Part shown: in pieces, positions 1-8,584 of the stretch | Layout of the letters: every line of letters starts with the position of its first letter | How positions within the stretch are numbered: position 1 is the stretch's first letter | Assembly: GCA_030348385.1 (NCBI GenBank) | Contig: JAUCFP010000006.1 | Coordinates: forward strand, 868,001-932,000 | Direction: 5' to 3' | Length of the DNA: 64,000 nt | Origin: Cytobacillus sp. NJ13 | GTDB taxonomy: Bacteria; Bacillota; Bacilli; Bacillales; Cytobacillaceae | Notes under the pieces: generated by a model | What the model saw: the letters and a program-made list of their open reading frames with translations, nothing else | Databases searched by the model: none | Told to the model about the DNA's origin: nothing | Translations under genes and position numbers: made by a program

Positions 1-1178
1 ACGCTCTGACAAAAAACTGCAGGGAGTTCGGCATACAGCTATTTGACATGGAAAGCCGAAATCAGGGAATTGTACACGTCATTGCTCCGGAGCTTGGGTT
101 AACACAGCCAGGAATGACCATCGTTTGCGGTGACAGTCATACCTCTACACATGGAGCTTTCGGGGCACTTGCCTTTGGCATTGGCACGAGTGAAGTAGAG
201 CATGTCCTTGCCACTCAAACATTAAAGCAATTTAAAGCCAAAACATTAGCAATTAATATACGCGGCAATTTGCCGCAAGGAACGACTGCCAAAGATCTGA
301 TTCTTTCGCTCATTGGAAAGTATGGTCATGATTTTGCAACAGGCTATGTTGTGGAGTATCGTGGTGAAGCGATTCGTAATTTAACAATGGAAGAGCGAAT
401 GACTGTATGCAATATGAGCATTGAAATGGGAGCAAGGGCAGGACTGATTCAGCCTGACGAAAAAACCTTTAACTATTTGAAAGGAAAAAAAGCTGTTCCT
501 GTTGGAATGGAGTGGGAAGAGGCTCTTGCAGAATGGAAGAAATATTATACTGACGAAGATGCCGAATTTGAACTGACAGCTGACTTTAACGCAGCTGAAG
601 TAATCCCGCAGGTTACCTGGGGGACGAATCCGGGCCAGGTAGCAGGTATTACAGAAGATATACCGTTAATGGAAGATTTGCCTGCAGATCAAATAGGACC
701 AGCTAAAAAAGCATTAAAATACATGGACCTTCAGCCAGGAACACCTATCACAGAAATAGTGATCAATAAAGTCTTTATCGGCTCCTGTACAAACAGCCGA
801 ATAGAAGATCTTCGAAAAGCGGCAAAAATCGTAAACGGTTACAAAGTTGCTGAACATGTGGATGCTCTTGTTGTTCCTGGTTCACAGCTTGTAAAAATGC
901 AGGCAGAAGCTGAAGGGCTCGACCAAATTTTTATCAATGCCGGTTTTCAATGGAGAGAAGCGGGCTGCAGCATGTGCCTCGGTATGAATGAGGATTTGGT
1001 TCTTCCTGAAGAACGCTGTGCATCCACTTCCAACCGGAATTTTGAAGGCAGGCAGGGAAGAAATGCAAGGACTCATTTGGTCAGTCCTGATATGGCTGCA
1101 GCAGCAGCCATTGCCGGCCGGTTTATAGATGTAAGGGAGTGGCCTGTTAAGTATAGAAAGGAGGTCAGTGTACAATGA
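1..1178 (+). CDS. leuC: 3-isopropylmalate dehydratase large subunit, 5' truncated by the window
   Basis: This is the large subunit of isopropylmalate isomerase, which interconverts 2- and 3-isopropylmalate in leucine synthesis. The reading frame is open from the first bases of the window, so the N-terminus lies outside. The visible part carries the aconitase-family motif [18 protein letters not shown] and the iron-sulfur cysteines in [12 protein letters not shown] and GCSMCLGMN. The last codons overlap leuD by four bases (ATGA), the usual translationally coupled leuCD arrangement. About 390 residues are visible of a family length near 470. The identification is secure; only the start is missing. 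Confidence 0.97.
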   Translation, partial: ALTKNCREFGIQLFDMESRNQGIVHVIAPELGLTQPGMTIVCGDSHTSTHGAFGALAFGIGTSEVEHVLATQTLKQFKAKTLAINIRGNLPQGTTAKDLILSLIGKYGHDFATGYVVEYRGEAIRNLTMEERMTVCNMSIEMGARAGLIQPDEKTFNYLKGKKAVPVGMEWEEALAEWKKYYTDEDAEFELTADFNAAEVIPQVTWGTNPGQVAGITEDIPLMEDLPADQIGPAKKALKYMDLQPGTPITEIVINKVFIGSCTNSRIEDLRKAAKIVNGYKVAEHVDALVVPGSQLVKMQAEAEGLDQIFINAGFQWREAGCSMCLGMNEDLVLPEERCASTSNRNFEGRQGRNARTHLVSPDMAAAAAIAGRFIDVREWPVKYRKEVSVQ

Positions 1179-1780
1179 AGTCTTTTACCAGATTTACTGG
1201 CATAGCAGCTCCGCTTGATGCTGTAAATGTTGACACAGATGCCATCATTCCAAAACAGTTTTTAAAAAGAATTGAAAGGACTGGATTTGGCGAATTCCTC
1301 TTCTATGAATGGCGATACGAAAATGGCAGGGAAAAATCGGATTTCATTCTAAATCGTGAACCCTACCGGCATGCACCAATTCTGCTGGCAAGGAAAAACT
1401 TTGGCTGTGGTTCATCCAGAGAGCATGCACCCTGGGCGATTGCAGAATATGGGATTAGAGTGATCCTGGCACCATCATTCGCTGATATTTTCTATAATAA
1501 TTGTTTTAAAAATGGCATCCTTCCAGTGGTCTTGCCTGAAAAGGATATAGAAGTTTTATTTCAAAAAAGCAATGAATCACCTGGTTATCAGCTGAGGGTA
1601 GATTTAGAAAATCAAAGAATTGAAGACTCTTTCGGATATATAGCCGAATTCGATATCGTTTCTTATCGAAAAGACCAGCTGTTAAAAGGGCTGGACGAAA
1701 TCGGAGCAACCCTTCAATCGGCTGAATTAATAGACTCATTTGAATCGGCACATAAGATTTTCTATAAGCTGGGAATTTAA
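1175..1780 (+). CDS. leuD: 3-isopropylmalate dehydratase small subunit
   Basis: The small (swivel-domain) subunit pairs with LeuC in the cytoplasm to isomerise isopropylmalate. The 201-residue length is normal for the family. Recognisable motifs are the N-terminal [16 protein letters not shown] and the central [17 protein letters not shown] substrate-binding segment. The ATG overlaps the leuC stop as ATGA, with a good AAAGGAGG ribosome binding site inside the end of leuC. The next gene begins 25 bp downstream with its own ribosome binding site and is functionally unrelated, so leuD probably ends the leucine operon, although I see no clear terminator in the short gap. Confidence 0.97.
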   Translation: MKSFTRFTGIAAPLDAVNVDTDAIIPKQFLKRIERTGFGEFLFYEWRYENGREKSDFILNREPYRHAPILLARKNFGCGSSREHAPWAIAEYGIRVILAPSFADIFYNNCFKNGILPVVLPEKDIEVLFQKSNESPGYQLRVDLENQRIEDSFGYIAEFDIVSYRKDQLLKGLDEIGATLQSAELIDSFESAHKIFYKLGI

Positions 1781-1805
1781 ATTTCAGTAAAAGGGAGGAA
1801 GCCAT

Positions 1806-2066
1806 ATGGAAAACAGAACGATAAAAGAACCTATTCGAAAAAAGTGGATTTGGATAGTCCTCGCCATCATAACACTTGGTGTAGTCCCCTGGTATTTCCC
1901 GGATGCAGCTGCAGAGCCCTATATTCTCGGGTTTCCGCTATGGGCATTTATTTCGACAGCTTTTTCCATTATTATGTGCGGATATTTAAGCTGGCTTTGT
2001 GTGAATGAGTGGAATATCGTGGAGGACCAGGAAGAAGCCGAACAAGCAAAGGGGGATAAATCATGA
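1806..2066 (+). CDS. DUF3311-type small membrane protein
   Basis: This is an 86-residue protein with a basic N-terminal tail and two hydrophobic segments (about residues 15-33 and 41-63), ending in an acidic tail. Small DUF3311 proteins commonly sit directly before a sodium:solute symporter gene, as in the B. subtilis yhjC-yhjB pair, and are thought to be an accessory subunit. Here the last four bases overlap the symporter start, which supports co-translation. A GGGAGG ribosome binding site precedes the ATG. The transported substrate is unknown. Confidence 0.85.
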   Translation: MENRTIKEPIRKKWIWIVLAIITLGVVPWYFPDAAAEPYILGFPLWAFISTAFSIIMCGYLSWLCVNEWNIVEDQEEAEQAKGDKS

Positions 2067-3571
2067 ATGATTTAGCATTTGCAGGCACAGATGGGATCAT
2101 TATTTTATCAGCCTTTGCCATCATCATGCTGGTAATTGGATACTTATCCGGCAGAGGTGAGAAGAACCTACATCACAGTCTTTCAGGGTACTACCTTGCC
2201 GGAAGGAATCTCGGTTTTATTGCACTCTTTTTCACCCTATATGCGACGCAATATAGCGGAAATACCATTGTCGGATATGCACCAACTGCATATAGAACAG
2301 GTTTCTCGTGGATTCAGTCCATTTCATTTATGACAATCATTATCGGAATTTATTTACTGTTCGCACCAAGGTTATATGTTATTGCAAAGAAAAGAAACTT
2401 TGTTACACCTACTGACTGGATCGATCATCGCTTTAAATCAAAGGCAGTCACTCTGCTTAGTATTTTTCTCATGCTTTGGGGGCTTGGAAACTATCTTTTA
2501 GAACAGCTGGTAGCAATCGGTCAGGCTGTGTCAGGGATGACAGGCGGCACTATCCCATACCAAATAGCTGTTATCGTCTTTGTAGCTGTTATGCTTGCCT
2601 ATGAGTGGATGGGCGGAATGAAGGCAGTTGCTTTTACGGATGTTATGCAGGGCATTGTTCTTATGATCGGAATCATTGTCTTCCTGATTGGCGGCTTGTA
2701 TCTTGTCGGAGGAAATTTCTCTGAAGTTACCAGGTATGTAGCAGAAATGGAGCCTGCAAAAACAGCAGTCCCTCCAATGGAAGTGAATATCAATTGGCTA
2801 AGTATGCTCCTGCTTGTTGGACTGGGAGCAAGTATTTATCCGCACGCTGTTCAAAGAATATATTCTGCGCAAAGCGAAAAAACACTGAAAAAATCATTTG
2901 CCCGCATGGCATGGATGCCGCCCATTACAACAGGGCTTGTATTTATGGTAGGTATTATTGGAATTATGCTTTTTCCAGGACTGGATAAGACGGGTTCTGA
3001 ACAGCTCGTAGGTCTGATGGCCAATGAGATTGCCGCCATTAATCCATTTTATTACTGGATTATGATCATCTTCTTTGGCGGGATAGTTGCTGCCATTATT
3101 TCTACAGCCGACTCTGTTCTGCTCAGCTTTTCATCCATGCTCTCAAATGACGTATATGGAAAATTCATCAATCCTAAAGCATCTGAACATAAGAAGGTCA
3201 TGGTCGGGAAAGTATGCGGAATCATTGCCATTATCTTTCTTCTGTGGATTGCCTGGAATCCTCCGGGAACGCTATATGAAATTTTCGTCTTGAAATTCGA
3301 ATTGCTTGTTCAGGTATTCCCGGCTTTTGTACTGGGCTTATATTGGAAGCGCTTATCAGTAAAGGCTGTTTTCTGGGGAATGCTTGCAGGCGCCATATTA
3401 GCAGGAGTGCTTACGCTTACAGGCTATAAAACGATCTATGGAATTCACGGCGGCGTCATTGGGCTGGGACTGAACTTCTTTATCTGTATTGCAGGCTCCC
3501 TTTTAGCTCCGGCTGTTTCGAAAAGCAAAGTTCTGGAGGAAGATTTGACTGCAATCAATTTAAAGGCTTAA
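2063..3571 (+). CDS. Sodium:solute symporter family (SSS) permease
   Basis: This is a 502-residue integral membrane protein with about 13 hydrophobic segments, in the sodium:solute symporter family (PanF/PutP/YhjB-like). The characteristic GYYLAGRNLGF segment follows the first helix, and the sodium-site serine region is visible in GGIVAAIISTADSVLLSFSS. It overlaps the upstream DUF3311 gene by four bases, so the two are probably a two-component symporter. An MFS permease gene follows 18 bp later, suggesting one transcript of two transport systems. The substrate cannot be read from the sequence; solutes of this family include pantothenate, proline, acetate and other monocarboxylates. Confidence 0.93.
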   Translation: MNDLAFAGTDGIIILSAFAIIMLVIGYLSGRGEKNLHHSLSGYYLAGRNLGFIALFFTLYATQYSGNTIVGYAPTAYRTGFSWIQSISFMTIIIGIYLLFAPRLYVIAKKRNFVTPTDWIDHRFKSKAVTLLSIFLMLWGLGNYLLEQLVAIGQAVSGMTGGTIPYQIAVIVFVAVMLAYEWMGGMKAVAFTDVMQGIVLMIGIIVFLIGGLYLVGGNFSEVTRYVAEMEPAKTAVPPMEVNINWLSMLLLVGLGASIYPHAVQRIYSAQSEKTLKKSFARMAWMPPITTGLVFMVGIIGIMLFPGLDKTGSEQLVGLMANEIAAINPFYYWIMIIFFGGIVAAIISTADSVLLSFSSMLSNDVYGKFINPKASEHKKVMVGKVCGIIAIIFLLWIAWNPPGTLYEIFVLKFELLVQVFPAFVLGLYWKRLSVKAVFWGMLAGAILAGVLTLTGYKTIYGIHGGVIGLGLNFFICIAGSLLAPAVSKSKVLEEDLTAINLKA

Positions 3572-3589
3572 TAGCCAAAAAAGAGATGA

Positions 3590-4843
3590 TTGATTATGAG
3601 TAATTCACTGGCAGAAAAACAATTTGCCATCAATGAAAATCCATGGAAAATGCTTTTATTTCTTCTGCTCGCACAGCTGATGGTAGCATTTGTCGGCAGA
3701 AGCATTGGACCGCTGGGCGTTTTAATCGGGGAGGATCTTTCCTTGACCAAGTCGCAAATTGGCATGCTCCCGGCGGCTCTCTTTTTGGGCCAGGCGATCA
3801 TTTCAGTTCCAGCCGGCTTTCTGACTGACCTGGCAGGCTCCCGTAAATTATTGGTCCTGGCTTCGGCTTTAATGGGGTTAGGCTTTCTGTTCATGACCTT
3901 GCTTCATGATTTCTGGCTTGTCCTGTTATTGATTGTTATCGGCGGAATTGGGTATGGTTCCATGCACCCGATCACAAATAGAGGCATCATTTATTGGTTC
4001 CCGCTCAAACAGCGGGGAACAGCAATGGGAATAAAACAAACCGGCATCACAGCAGGGTCGGCTCTGGCCAGTTTGATACTGCTTCCGCTTAGTGTAACTT
4101 TTGGCTGGAGAATTGTACTTCTTACGGCCTGCATTCTTTTATTGGCGGGCGGATTCGTCTCCTATCATTTTTACCGGGATCCGCCTGAACTGGAACAAGC
4201 GAAAGGCAGCAGCATGAGTTTGCTCCAATTTTATAGATCGATGTTTAAAATGTTTAAAAATAAAGCCTTAATGCTGATAAGCTTTAGTGCTCTCGGTTTG
4301 AATGGCACGCAAATGTGCTTAAATACGTATATTGTTTTATTTGCCTATGAACAGCTGAAAATTTCAATCTTTTTATCAGGTATTCTCCTGGTTATATCTG
4401 AAGTATCCGGAACCGTTGGCAGGGTTGCCTGGGGAATCATAAGCGACAGGCTGTTTGAAGGAAAGCGTGTTGTAATCCTTATGATTATTACCATTATTAC
4501 CGCATTGGCCAGTACGTCAGCTGCTGTCATAACTTCAGCCCCTTTTTGGGTAATGGTTCCCATTACAGCTCTTTTTGGATTTGCAGCTTCAGGATTCAAT
4601 GGCATCTGGATGAATCTTGCAAGTGAATTGGTTCCGAAAGAACAAGCTGGCATCTCAAGCGGGATCAGTATCACACTGGGATCAGCCGGAGCCATTATCA
4701 TTCCGCCCTTGTTCGGTTTAATCGTGGATAAGACTGGTCAATTTTCTTCAGGGTGGTTTTTAATCACAGGTATGATGTTTATAGTTTTTACTTTACTGAC
4801 AGCATTATCGATGATGAATAAAAAGAATAACTTTGTTATTTAA
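3590..4843 (+). CDS. MFS transporter
   Basis: A 417-residue, 12-helix permease of the major facilitator superfamily. The loop between helices 2 and 3 carries the MFS signature GFLTDLAGSRKLL, and the matching loop in the second half is GRVAWGIISDRLFEGKR. The start is ambiguous: ATG codons at 3590 and 3596 are in frame and the ribosome binding site is weak (AAGAGATGA). It follows the sodium symporter by 18 bp and precedes a flavin reductase gene by about 20 bp, so the four genes may form one operon for uptake and oxidation of a small organic compound. That role is inference from neighbours only. Confidence 0.9.
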   Translation: MIMSNSLAEKQFAINENPWKMLLFLLLAQLMVAFVGRSIGPLGVLIGEDLSLTKSQIGMLPAALFLGQAIISVPAGFLTDLAGSRKLLVLASALMGLGFLFMTLLHDFWLVLLLIVIGGIGYGSMHPITNRGIIYWFPLKQRGTAMGIKQTGITAGSALASLILLPLSVTFGWRIVLLTACILLLAGGFVSYHFYRDPPELEQAKGSSMSLLQFYRSMFKMFKNKALMLISFSALGLNGTQMCLNTYIVLFAYEQLKISIFLSGILLVISEVSGTVGRVAWGIISDRLFEGKRVVILMIITIITALASTSAAVITSAPFWVMVPITALFGFAASGFNGIWMNLASELVPKEQAGISSGISITLGSAGAIIIPPLFGLIVDKTGQFSSGWFLITGMMFIVFTLLTALSMMNKKNNFVI

Positions 4844-4863
4844 AAGTGGAAGGAGTGATTCGT

Positions 4864-5460
4864 TTGGAATTTAACCCCTCGGAACTTGGAGAAAAAGAAG
4901 TGTACAAATTATTAACCGGATCTGTCGTCCCAAGGCCGATTGCCTGGGTTTCCACTGTATCTGAGGAAGGCGGCCAGAATCTCGCACCTTTCAGTTTTTT
5001 CACTGTTGTTTCAAGAAATCCGCCCATGCTCTGTATTTCAATTGGACCTGGCGTGGGCGACAGGGAAGGAACAGAAAAAGATACATTGGTCAATATTCGA
5101 GCAACAAAAGAGTTTGTCATCAATGTAGTTCCTGCGCCATTGGGAAACCAAATGCAAAAAAGTGCAGAGAATCTCCCGCGTGAGGCTGATGAGTTTGAAG
5201 CGGCAGGGCTTTCCGATGCTGAAAGTCGTTTGGTTGCACCTAGGAGGGTAAAAGAAGCACCAATCCATATGGAATGCAAGCTGGAACAGATAATTAAGCT
5301 GGGAAGTGATCATCTTATTATTGGGAGAATGGTACATTATCATATTGACGATGATTACTATCTCGATAATTATAAAGTGAATTTAGAAAAACTGCAGCCG
5401 CTTGGAAGGCTGGCAGGAAACTATAGTGAAAGCAGCGAATTCTTCAAGCTGCCGAGATAA
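4864..5460 (+). CDS. Flavin reductase family (FMN-binding split-barrel) protein
   Basis: I place the start at TTG 4864, eight bases after a clear AAGGAG site, giving 198 residues; a GTG at 4846 is in frame but lies upstream of that site. The motif PRPIAWVST and the following NLAPFSFFTVVSRNPPML segment are typical of the flavin reductase-like split-barrel family, whose members bind FMN and often supply reduced flavin to a monooxygenase or oxidise small organics. No monooxygenase gene lies next to it here. A strong terminator follows directly, marking the end of the transport/oxidoreductase transcript. Confidence 0.9.
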   Translation: MEFNPSELGEKEVYKLLTGSVVPRPIAWVSTVSEEGGQNLAPFSFFTVVSRNPPMLCISIGPGVGDREGTEKDTLVNIRATKEFVINVVPAPLGNQMQKSAENLPREADEFEAAGLSDAESRLVAPRRVKEAPIHMECKLEQIIKLGSDHLIIGRMVHYHIDDDYYLDNYKVNLEKLQPLGRLAGNYSESSEFFKLPR

Positions 5461-5468
5461 ATTTTCAA

Positions 5469-5497
5469 ATGCCGGACCTTATGGCCGGCATTTTTTT
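5469..5497 (+). terminator. Rho-independent terminator after the flavin reductase gene
   Basis: A 7-bp perfect stem (ATGCCGG / CCGGCAT) with a 9-base loop is followed by a run of T residues, nine bases after the stop codon. Confidence 0.9.
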
Positions 5498-5582
5498 GCA
5501 ATGGGAGTATACCTATTTATGTATTTCCGCCAGTCAAGATGGTAATATATCCTTAAACCTTAGACCCATCTGGAGGTATTCC

Positions 5583-6953
5583 ATGGAAAACTACGCGGAT
5601 CTCATTCAAAAACAAAGAAATTTCTTCACCCAGGGTAAAACAAAGGATGTCACATTCCGAATGGAAGCGCTCGGCAAGCTTCGCTCGGTCATTAAGCAGC
5701 ATGAGCAGGAATTGATGGATGCGTTAAAGGCGGATCTCAATAAAAGTGAGTTCGATGCGTATTTGACGGAGATTGGAATCCTGCTGGAGGAAATCCGCTA
5801 TACGTTGAAACATTTAAAAAAGTGGGCCAAACCCAGAAAAGTGAAGTCATCAATTGCCCAATTCGGTTCGAAAAGCTATATATATCCTGAACCATATGGA
5901 GTTGCGCTAATCATAGCGCCCTGGAATTATCCTTTTCAGCTCGCGATTGCCCCCCTGATCGGAGCGATAGCCGCAGGGAATTGCGCAATTCTGAAGCCTT
6001 CAGAATTAACACCGAAAACTTCGGCATTGCTGTCAAAAATGATCAGCAATCATTTCCCGCAAGAGTATATTTCAGTTGTTGAAGGCGACGCAGAAACAAG
6101 CACAGCCCTATTAAATGAAAAGGTCGATTATATTTTCTTCACAGGCAGTGTCCCTGTCGGAAAAATCATCATGGAAGCAGCATCCAGGCACCTTACTCCC
6201 GTTACCCTTGAATTGGGAGGTAAGAGTCCGTGCATCGTGCATGAAGATGCTAACGTGAAGCTTGCTGCTAAGAGAATTGCTTGGGGAAAGTATATTAATG
6301 CCGGCCAAACTTGTGTAGCTCCAGATTATATTTATGTTCACAGCAGGATTAAAGAAGAATTCCTGAAAGAATTAAAACAAGCCATACAGGAGCTTTATGG
6401 AGAACATCCGATTGCATCCGGCCATTTCACGAGAATCGTCAGTGAAAAACACTTCAGCCGTCTCACCAAATTTTTAACAAATGGCACCACTATTCACGGG
6501 GGCCGGCATGATTTAAATTCTTTAAGCATCGAACCAACCGTTCTCGGTAATATTACATGGGCTGATGAGGTCATGCAGGATGAAATATTTGGACCGATCC
6601 TGCCGGTGCTGGAATATGACGACTTGTCCGGGATGATTGCAGAGGTAACAGCACGCCCGAAACCTTTAGCGCTATATATCTTCACAGAAAGTGAGGGTGT
6701 CCAAAACCAGTTATTAAGCAGCATTTCCTTTGGAGGGGGATGCATTAATGATACTGTTTATCATCTTAGTTCACCATATCTGCCTTTCGGGGGAGTAGGA
6801 GAGAGCGGGATTGGCGCTTATCATGGAAAGGGAAGCTTTGATGTGTTTTCGCATGAAAAAAGCATACTGAAGCAAACCACCAGATTCGATTTGCCATTCC
6901 GATATCCGACTACAAAGGATGCATTGAAAAAAGTGAAGCTTTTTATAAAATAA
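5583..6953 (+). CDS. Aldehyde dehydrogenase (class 3-like, YwdH type)
   Basis: A cytoplasmic NAD(P)-dependent aldehyde dehydrogenase of 456 residues, counted from ATG 5583 which follows a TGGAGG site. Upstream in-frame codons run through the preceding terminator and are unlikely to be translated. Motifs seen are APWNYPFQLA (cofactor-binding fold), VTLELGGKSPCIV (catalytic glutamate) and NAGQTCVAPDY (catalytic cysteine). Length and the compact N-terminus fit the class 3 / fatty-aldehyde group that includes B. subtilis YwdH. It stands alone between a terminator and the convergent spoIIS cassette. The substrate is probably a medium- or long-chain aldehyde, by family analogy. Confidence 0.93.
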   Translation: MENYADLIQKQRNFFTQGKTKDVTFRMEALGKLRSVIKQHEQELMDALKADLNKSEFDAYLTEIGILLEEIRYTLKHLKKWAKPRKVKSSIAQFGSKSYIYPEPYGVALIIAPWNYPFQLAIAPLIGAIAAGNCAILKPSELTPKTSALLSKMISNHFPQEYISVVEGDAETSTALLNEKVDYIFFTGSVPVGKIIMEAASRHLTPVTLELGGKSPCIVHEDANVKLAAKRIAWGKYINAGQTCVAPDYIYVHSRIKEEFLKELKQAIQELYGEHPIASGHFTRIVSEKHFSRLTKFLTNGTTIHGGRHDLNSLSIEPTVLGNITWADEVMQDEIFGPILPVLEYDDLSGMIAEVTARPKPLALYIFTESEGVQNQLLSSISFGGGCINDTVYHLSSPYLPFGGVGESGIGAYHGKGSFDVFSHEKSILKQTTRFDLPFRYPTTKDALKKVKLFIK

Positions 6954-6976
6954 CAGTCTTCATGCAAGGCGGTTTT

Positions 6977-7120
6977 TTATGCATTATTTTTGGGCAGCTT
7001 TTTCCCTTTGTTTAAAGTCTCAATCGCAGCTTCCGTTTTTTTAGAAAGATTTTTCGTATAAGGGGATAAAGAAAAGGTGGGGAAGTCTATATTTTTTACT
7101 TTTTTAGTCAGCTTTTTCAT
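6977..7120 (-). CDS. spoIISC: SpoIISC-like second antitoxin (47 residues)
   Basis: A short open frame from ATG (complement of 7118-7120) to TAA encodes 47 residues, very basic at the N-terminus. Its core I-D-F-P-x-F-x-L-S-P-Y-T matches the core of the SpoIISB homologue just upstream (I-R-L-P-D-F-E-V-S-P-H-T), so the two are short paralogues. B. subtilis has a third cassette gene, spoIISC, encoding a second SpoIISA-neutralising peptide in the same position after spoIISB; I infer that role here. The ribosome binding site is modest (AAAGGG, nine bases upstream) and an in-frame TAA lies upstream. It is easily missed by gene callers. Confidence 0.6.
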   Translation of the reverse strand: MKKLTKKVKNIDFPTFSLSPYTKNLSKKTEAAIETLNKGKKLPKNNA

Positions 7121-7185
7121 TTCGATCAGCCCTTTAAATAGAATGTGTTTTTAAATTATATGTCCTTGATGAGTGAACATGAATA

Positions 7186-7216
7186 ATGGCGTGGAAGGAA
7201 AATTCCTCCACGCCAT
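7186..7216. repeat. Strong hairpin between the two antitoxin genes
   Basis: ATGGCGTGGAAGGAA and TTCCTCCACGCCAT form a stem of about 14 bp with one bulge and a two-base loop. There is no T-run on either strand, so a transcript-stabilising or attenuating hairpin is more likely than a full terminator. It lies between spoIISB and spoIISC and would cap the spoIISAB message. Confidence 0.6.
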
Positions 7217-7225
7217 ATAGTATGC

Positions 7226-7399
7226 TCATGCTTTGCTTTTTGTATAAACACTTATCAATCTTTTATTCTCTTTTATAATCCGTTCGGTATGTGGGCTGAC
7301 TTCAAAGTCAGGAAGTCTGATCCTCGACTTCTTTTTCATGATTTTCATGTTGTTCTTTGTACTCAATCTCTGCTTTTCATTATCCGCTGGTTCCTTCAT
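7226..7399 (-). CDS. spoIISB: SpoIISB-family antitoxin (57 residues)
   Basis: The gene starts inside the end of spoIISA (a 20-bp overlap) at an ATG preceded nine bases upstream by a perfect AGGAGG. The 57-residue product is basic, and its C-terminal half DFEVSPHTERIIKENKRLI closely matches my recollection of the B. subtilis SpoIISB C-terminus (VSPHTARIFKENERLIDEY). SpoIISB is a disordered peptide that wraps around the cytosolic domain of SpoIISA and blocks its membrane toxicity. The strong ribosome binding site compared with the poor one of the toxin fits an excess of antitoxin. The shared motif, overlap and partner make this call firm even though the gene is tiny. Confidence 0.88.
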   Translation of the reverse strand: MKEPADNEKQRLSTKNNMKIMKKKSRIRLPDFEVSPHTERIIKENKRLISVYTKSKA

Positions 7400-8162
7400 G
7401 GTCTTCGTCCTCCTGTTCAGCAGGGAGCATTAGGTCGTATATTGATATGAGTGAAGTGAATAATAAGTAGTCGAATTCGGTGACAAAATCATCGGAGGTC
7501 AATTTAATAACATAATAATCTTCAAGGATGGAAAAAGGAATCAAAGCCAATTTTTCATCGGCATCGTAATACACTTCCTTGCGGTCCAGCCGGCTGTGAA
7601 TTAACGCTTTATCAGGATAGTGCTCAAGCAAATAATCTTTATCTTCCTGTGTCATGTATTTGCATAAAGAAGCTTTCATATCCACTTTTTCCGAGTAATC
7701 GGCCATAAGCTTTTCAATGCCGGCAATATAGGCTTCCATATCTCCATAATATACGTCGATCGGTTCATTTTTCAACAAATACTGAAAGGATTTCAGTTTA
7801 TTCATCTGTGAGTTCAATAGGTCATTATTTTCTTCGAGCAATTCCATCGTATCCGTAGCCAGTTCATTATTGCCGACTCTTTTCAGGTATGAGCCCAGGA
7901 ACACAAATGCGTCAATAAGCGCAAAAATTATCGCGACAATCAGGTAATTCAGCCAGTCATTAAAAATGGAAGCCGGCTCTTTGGTCCAATAAATAACTGC
8001 TCCCAGTATATAAATGATATACCAGGTTTTCCGAATCGCAAACATTCTTTCCTTAACCTTCTTTTCCCATCTCCAAACAGAAAAAACATAAAACCCGAGA
8101 CAAGCGACAATTATCCAAACCACAATCTTAAAGAAAAGGAGCAAAAGAATCGCCTCGTCCAT
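7380..8162 (-). CDS. spoIISA: SpoIISA-family membrane toxin
   Basis: A 260-residue protein with three N-terminal transmembrane segments (about residues 5-27, 47-61 and 69-91) followed by a soluble cytosolic domain. This is the architecture of B. subtilis SpoIISA (248 residues), whose cytosolic part is a GAF-like fold bound by SpoIISB. SpoIISA disrupts the membrane and kills or arrests cells when unneutralised during sporulation. The start ATG has no good ribosome binding site, and a TATAAT-like -10 box lies about 45 bases upstream (complement near 8205-8215). The antitoxin gene overlaps its 3' end. Recognition rests on architecture plus the unmistakable SpoIISB neighbour. Confidence 0.88.
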   Translation of the reverse strand: MDEAILLLLFFKIVVWIIVACLGFYVFSVWRWEKKVKERMFAIRKTWYIIYILGAVIYWTKEPASIFNDWLNYLIVAIIFALIDAFVFLGSYLKRVGNNELATDTMELLEENNDLLNSQMNKLKSFQYLLKNEPIDVYYGDMEAYIAGIEKLMADYSEKVDMKASLCKYMTQEDKDYLLEHYPDKALIHSRLDRKEVYYDADEKLALIPFSILEDYYVIKLTSDDFVTEFDYLLFTSLISIYDLMLPAEQEDEDHEGTSG

Positions 8163-8263
8163 CCATGGATTTAATTCGGAAAATTCGCGGAATTTGCCTT
8201 ATAGTTTCATTATAACAGAGATTATGTCAGAAATTTGAAAATAAATTGGGCCGGAGGAAAAAT

Positions 8264-8422
8264 ATGAGGAAATACCTATTTATCATTATATTAGCCTTGA
8301 TTATCCTTTCAATTATTAATCACCGAAGTATCCAGAAAGCGGTGGAATTGTGTAAGGAAGGGAATGGGATTCCGCAGGTTAAAAAGGATTTTTTAGTGGT
8401 TAATTGGATTGTGAGCTGTTAA
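8264..8422 (+). CDS. Small single-pass membrane protein (52 residues)
   Basis: A short gene with a GGAGG site seven bases before the ATG. The product has one hydrophobic helix at residues 4-18 and a soluble tail ending L-V-V-N-W-I-V-S-C. I recall similar 50-60-residue proteins in other Bacillus genomes with the same layout: a helix, a central cysteine, a K-G-G-x-P-x-V segment and a terminal W-x-x-x-C. Here the counterparts are Cys30, the G-N-G-I-P-Q-V segment and Cys52, which could form a disulfide outside the membrane. The function is unknown. It stands alone, divergent from spoIISA. Confidence 0.7.
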   Translation: MRKYLFIIILALIILSIINHRSIQKAVELCKEGNGIPQVKKDFLVVNWIVSC

Positions 8423-8584
8423 AGGGGAAAAAAATAAAAAACATTAGGTAGCAAAACACACAAAATAAACTTATCAATTGTTTGGGCGATAAGACAGCCA
8501 ATATTGAAGATCACTCATATTATAGAATCCAAGGAGACAGCTGCAGGAGAAAAGAGTTCAACACATCGAAAGGAGTTAAATATA

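Noticed and set aside
7186..7216. Standard terminator between the antitoxin genes
   Set aside because: The stem is strong but there is no T-run on either strand, so I list it as a hairpin only.
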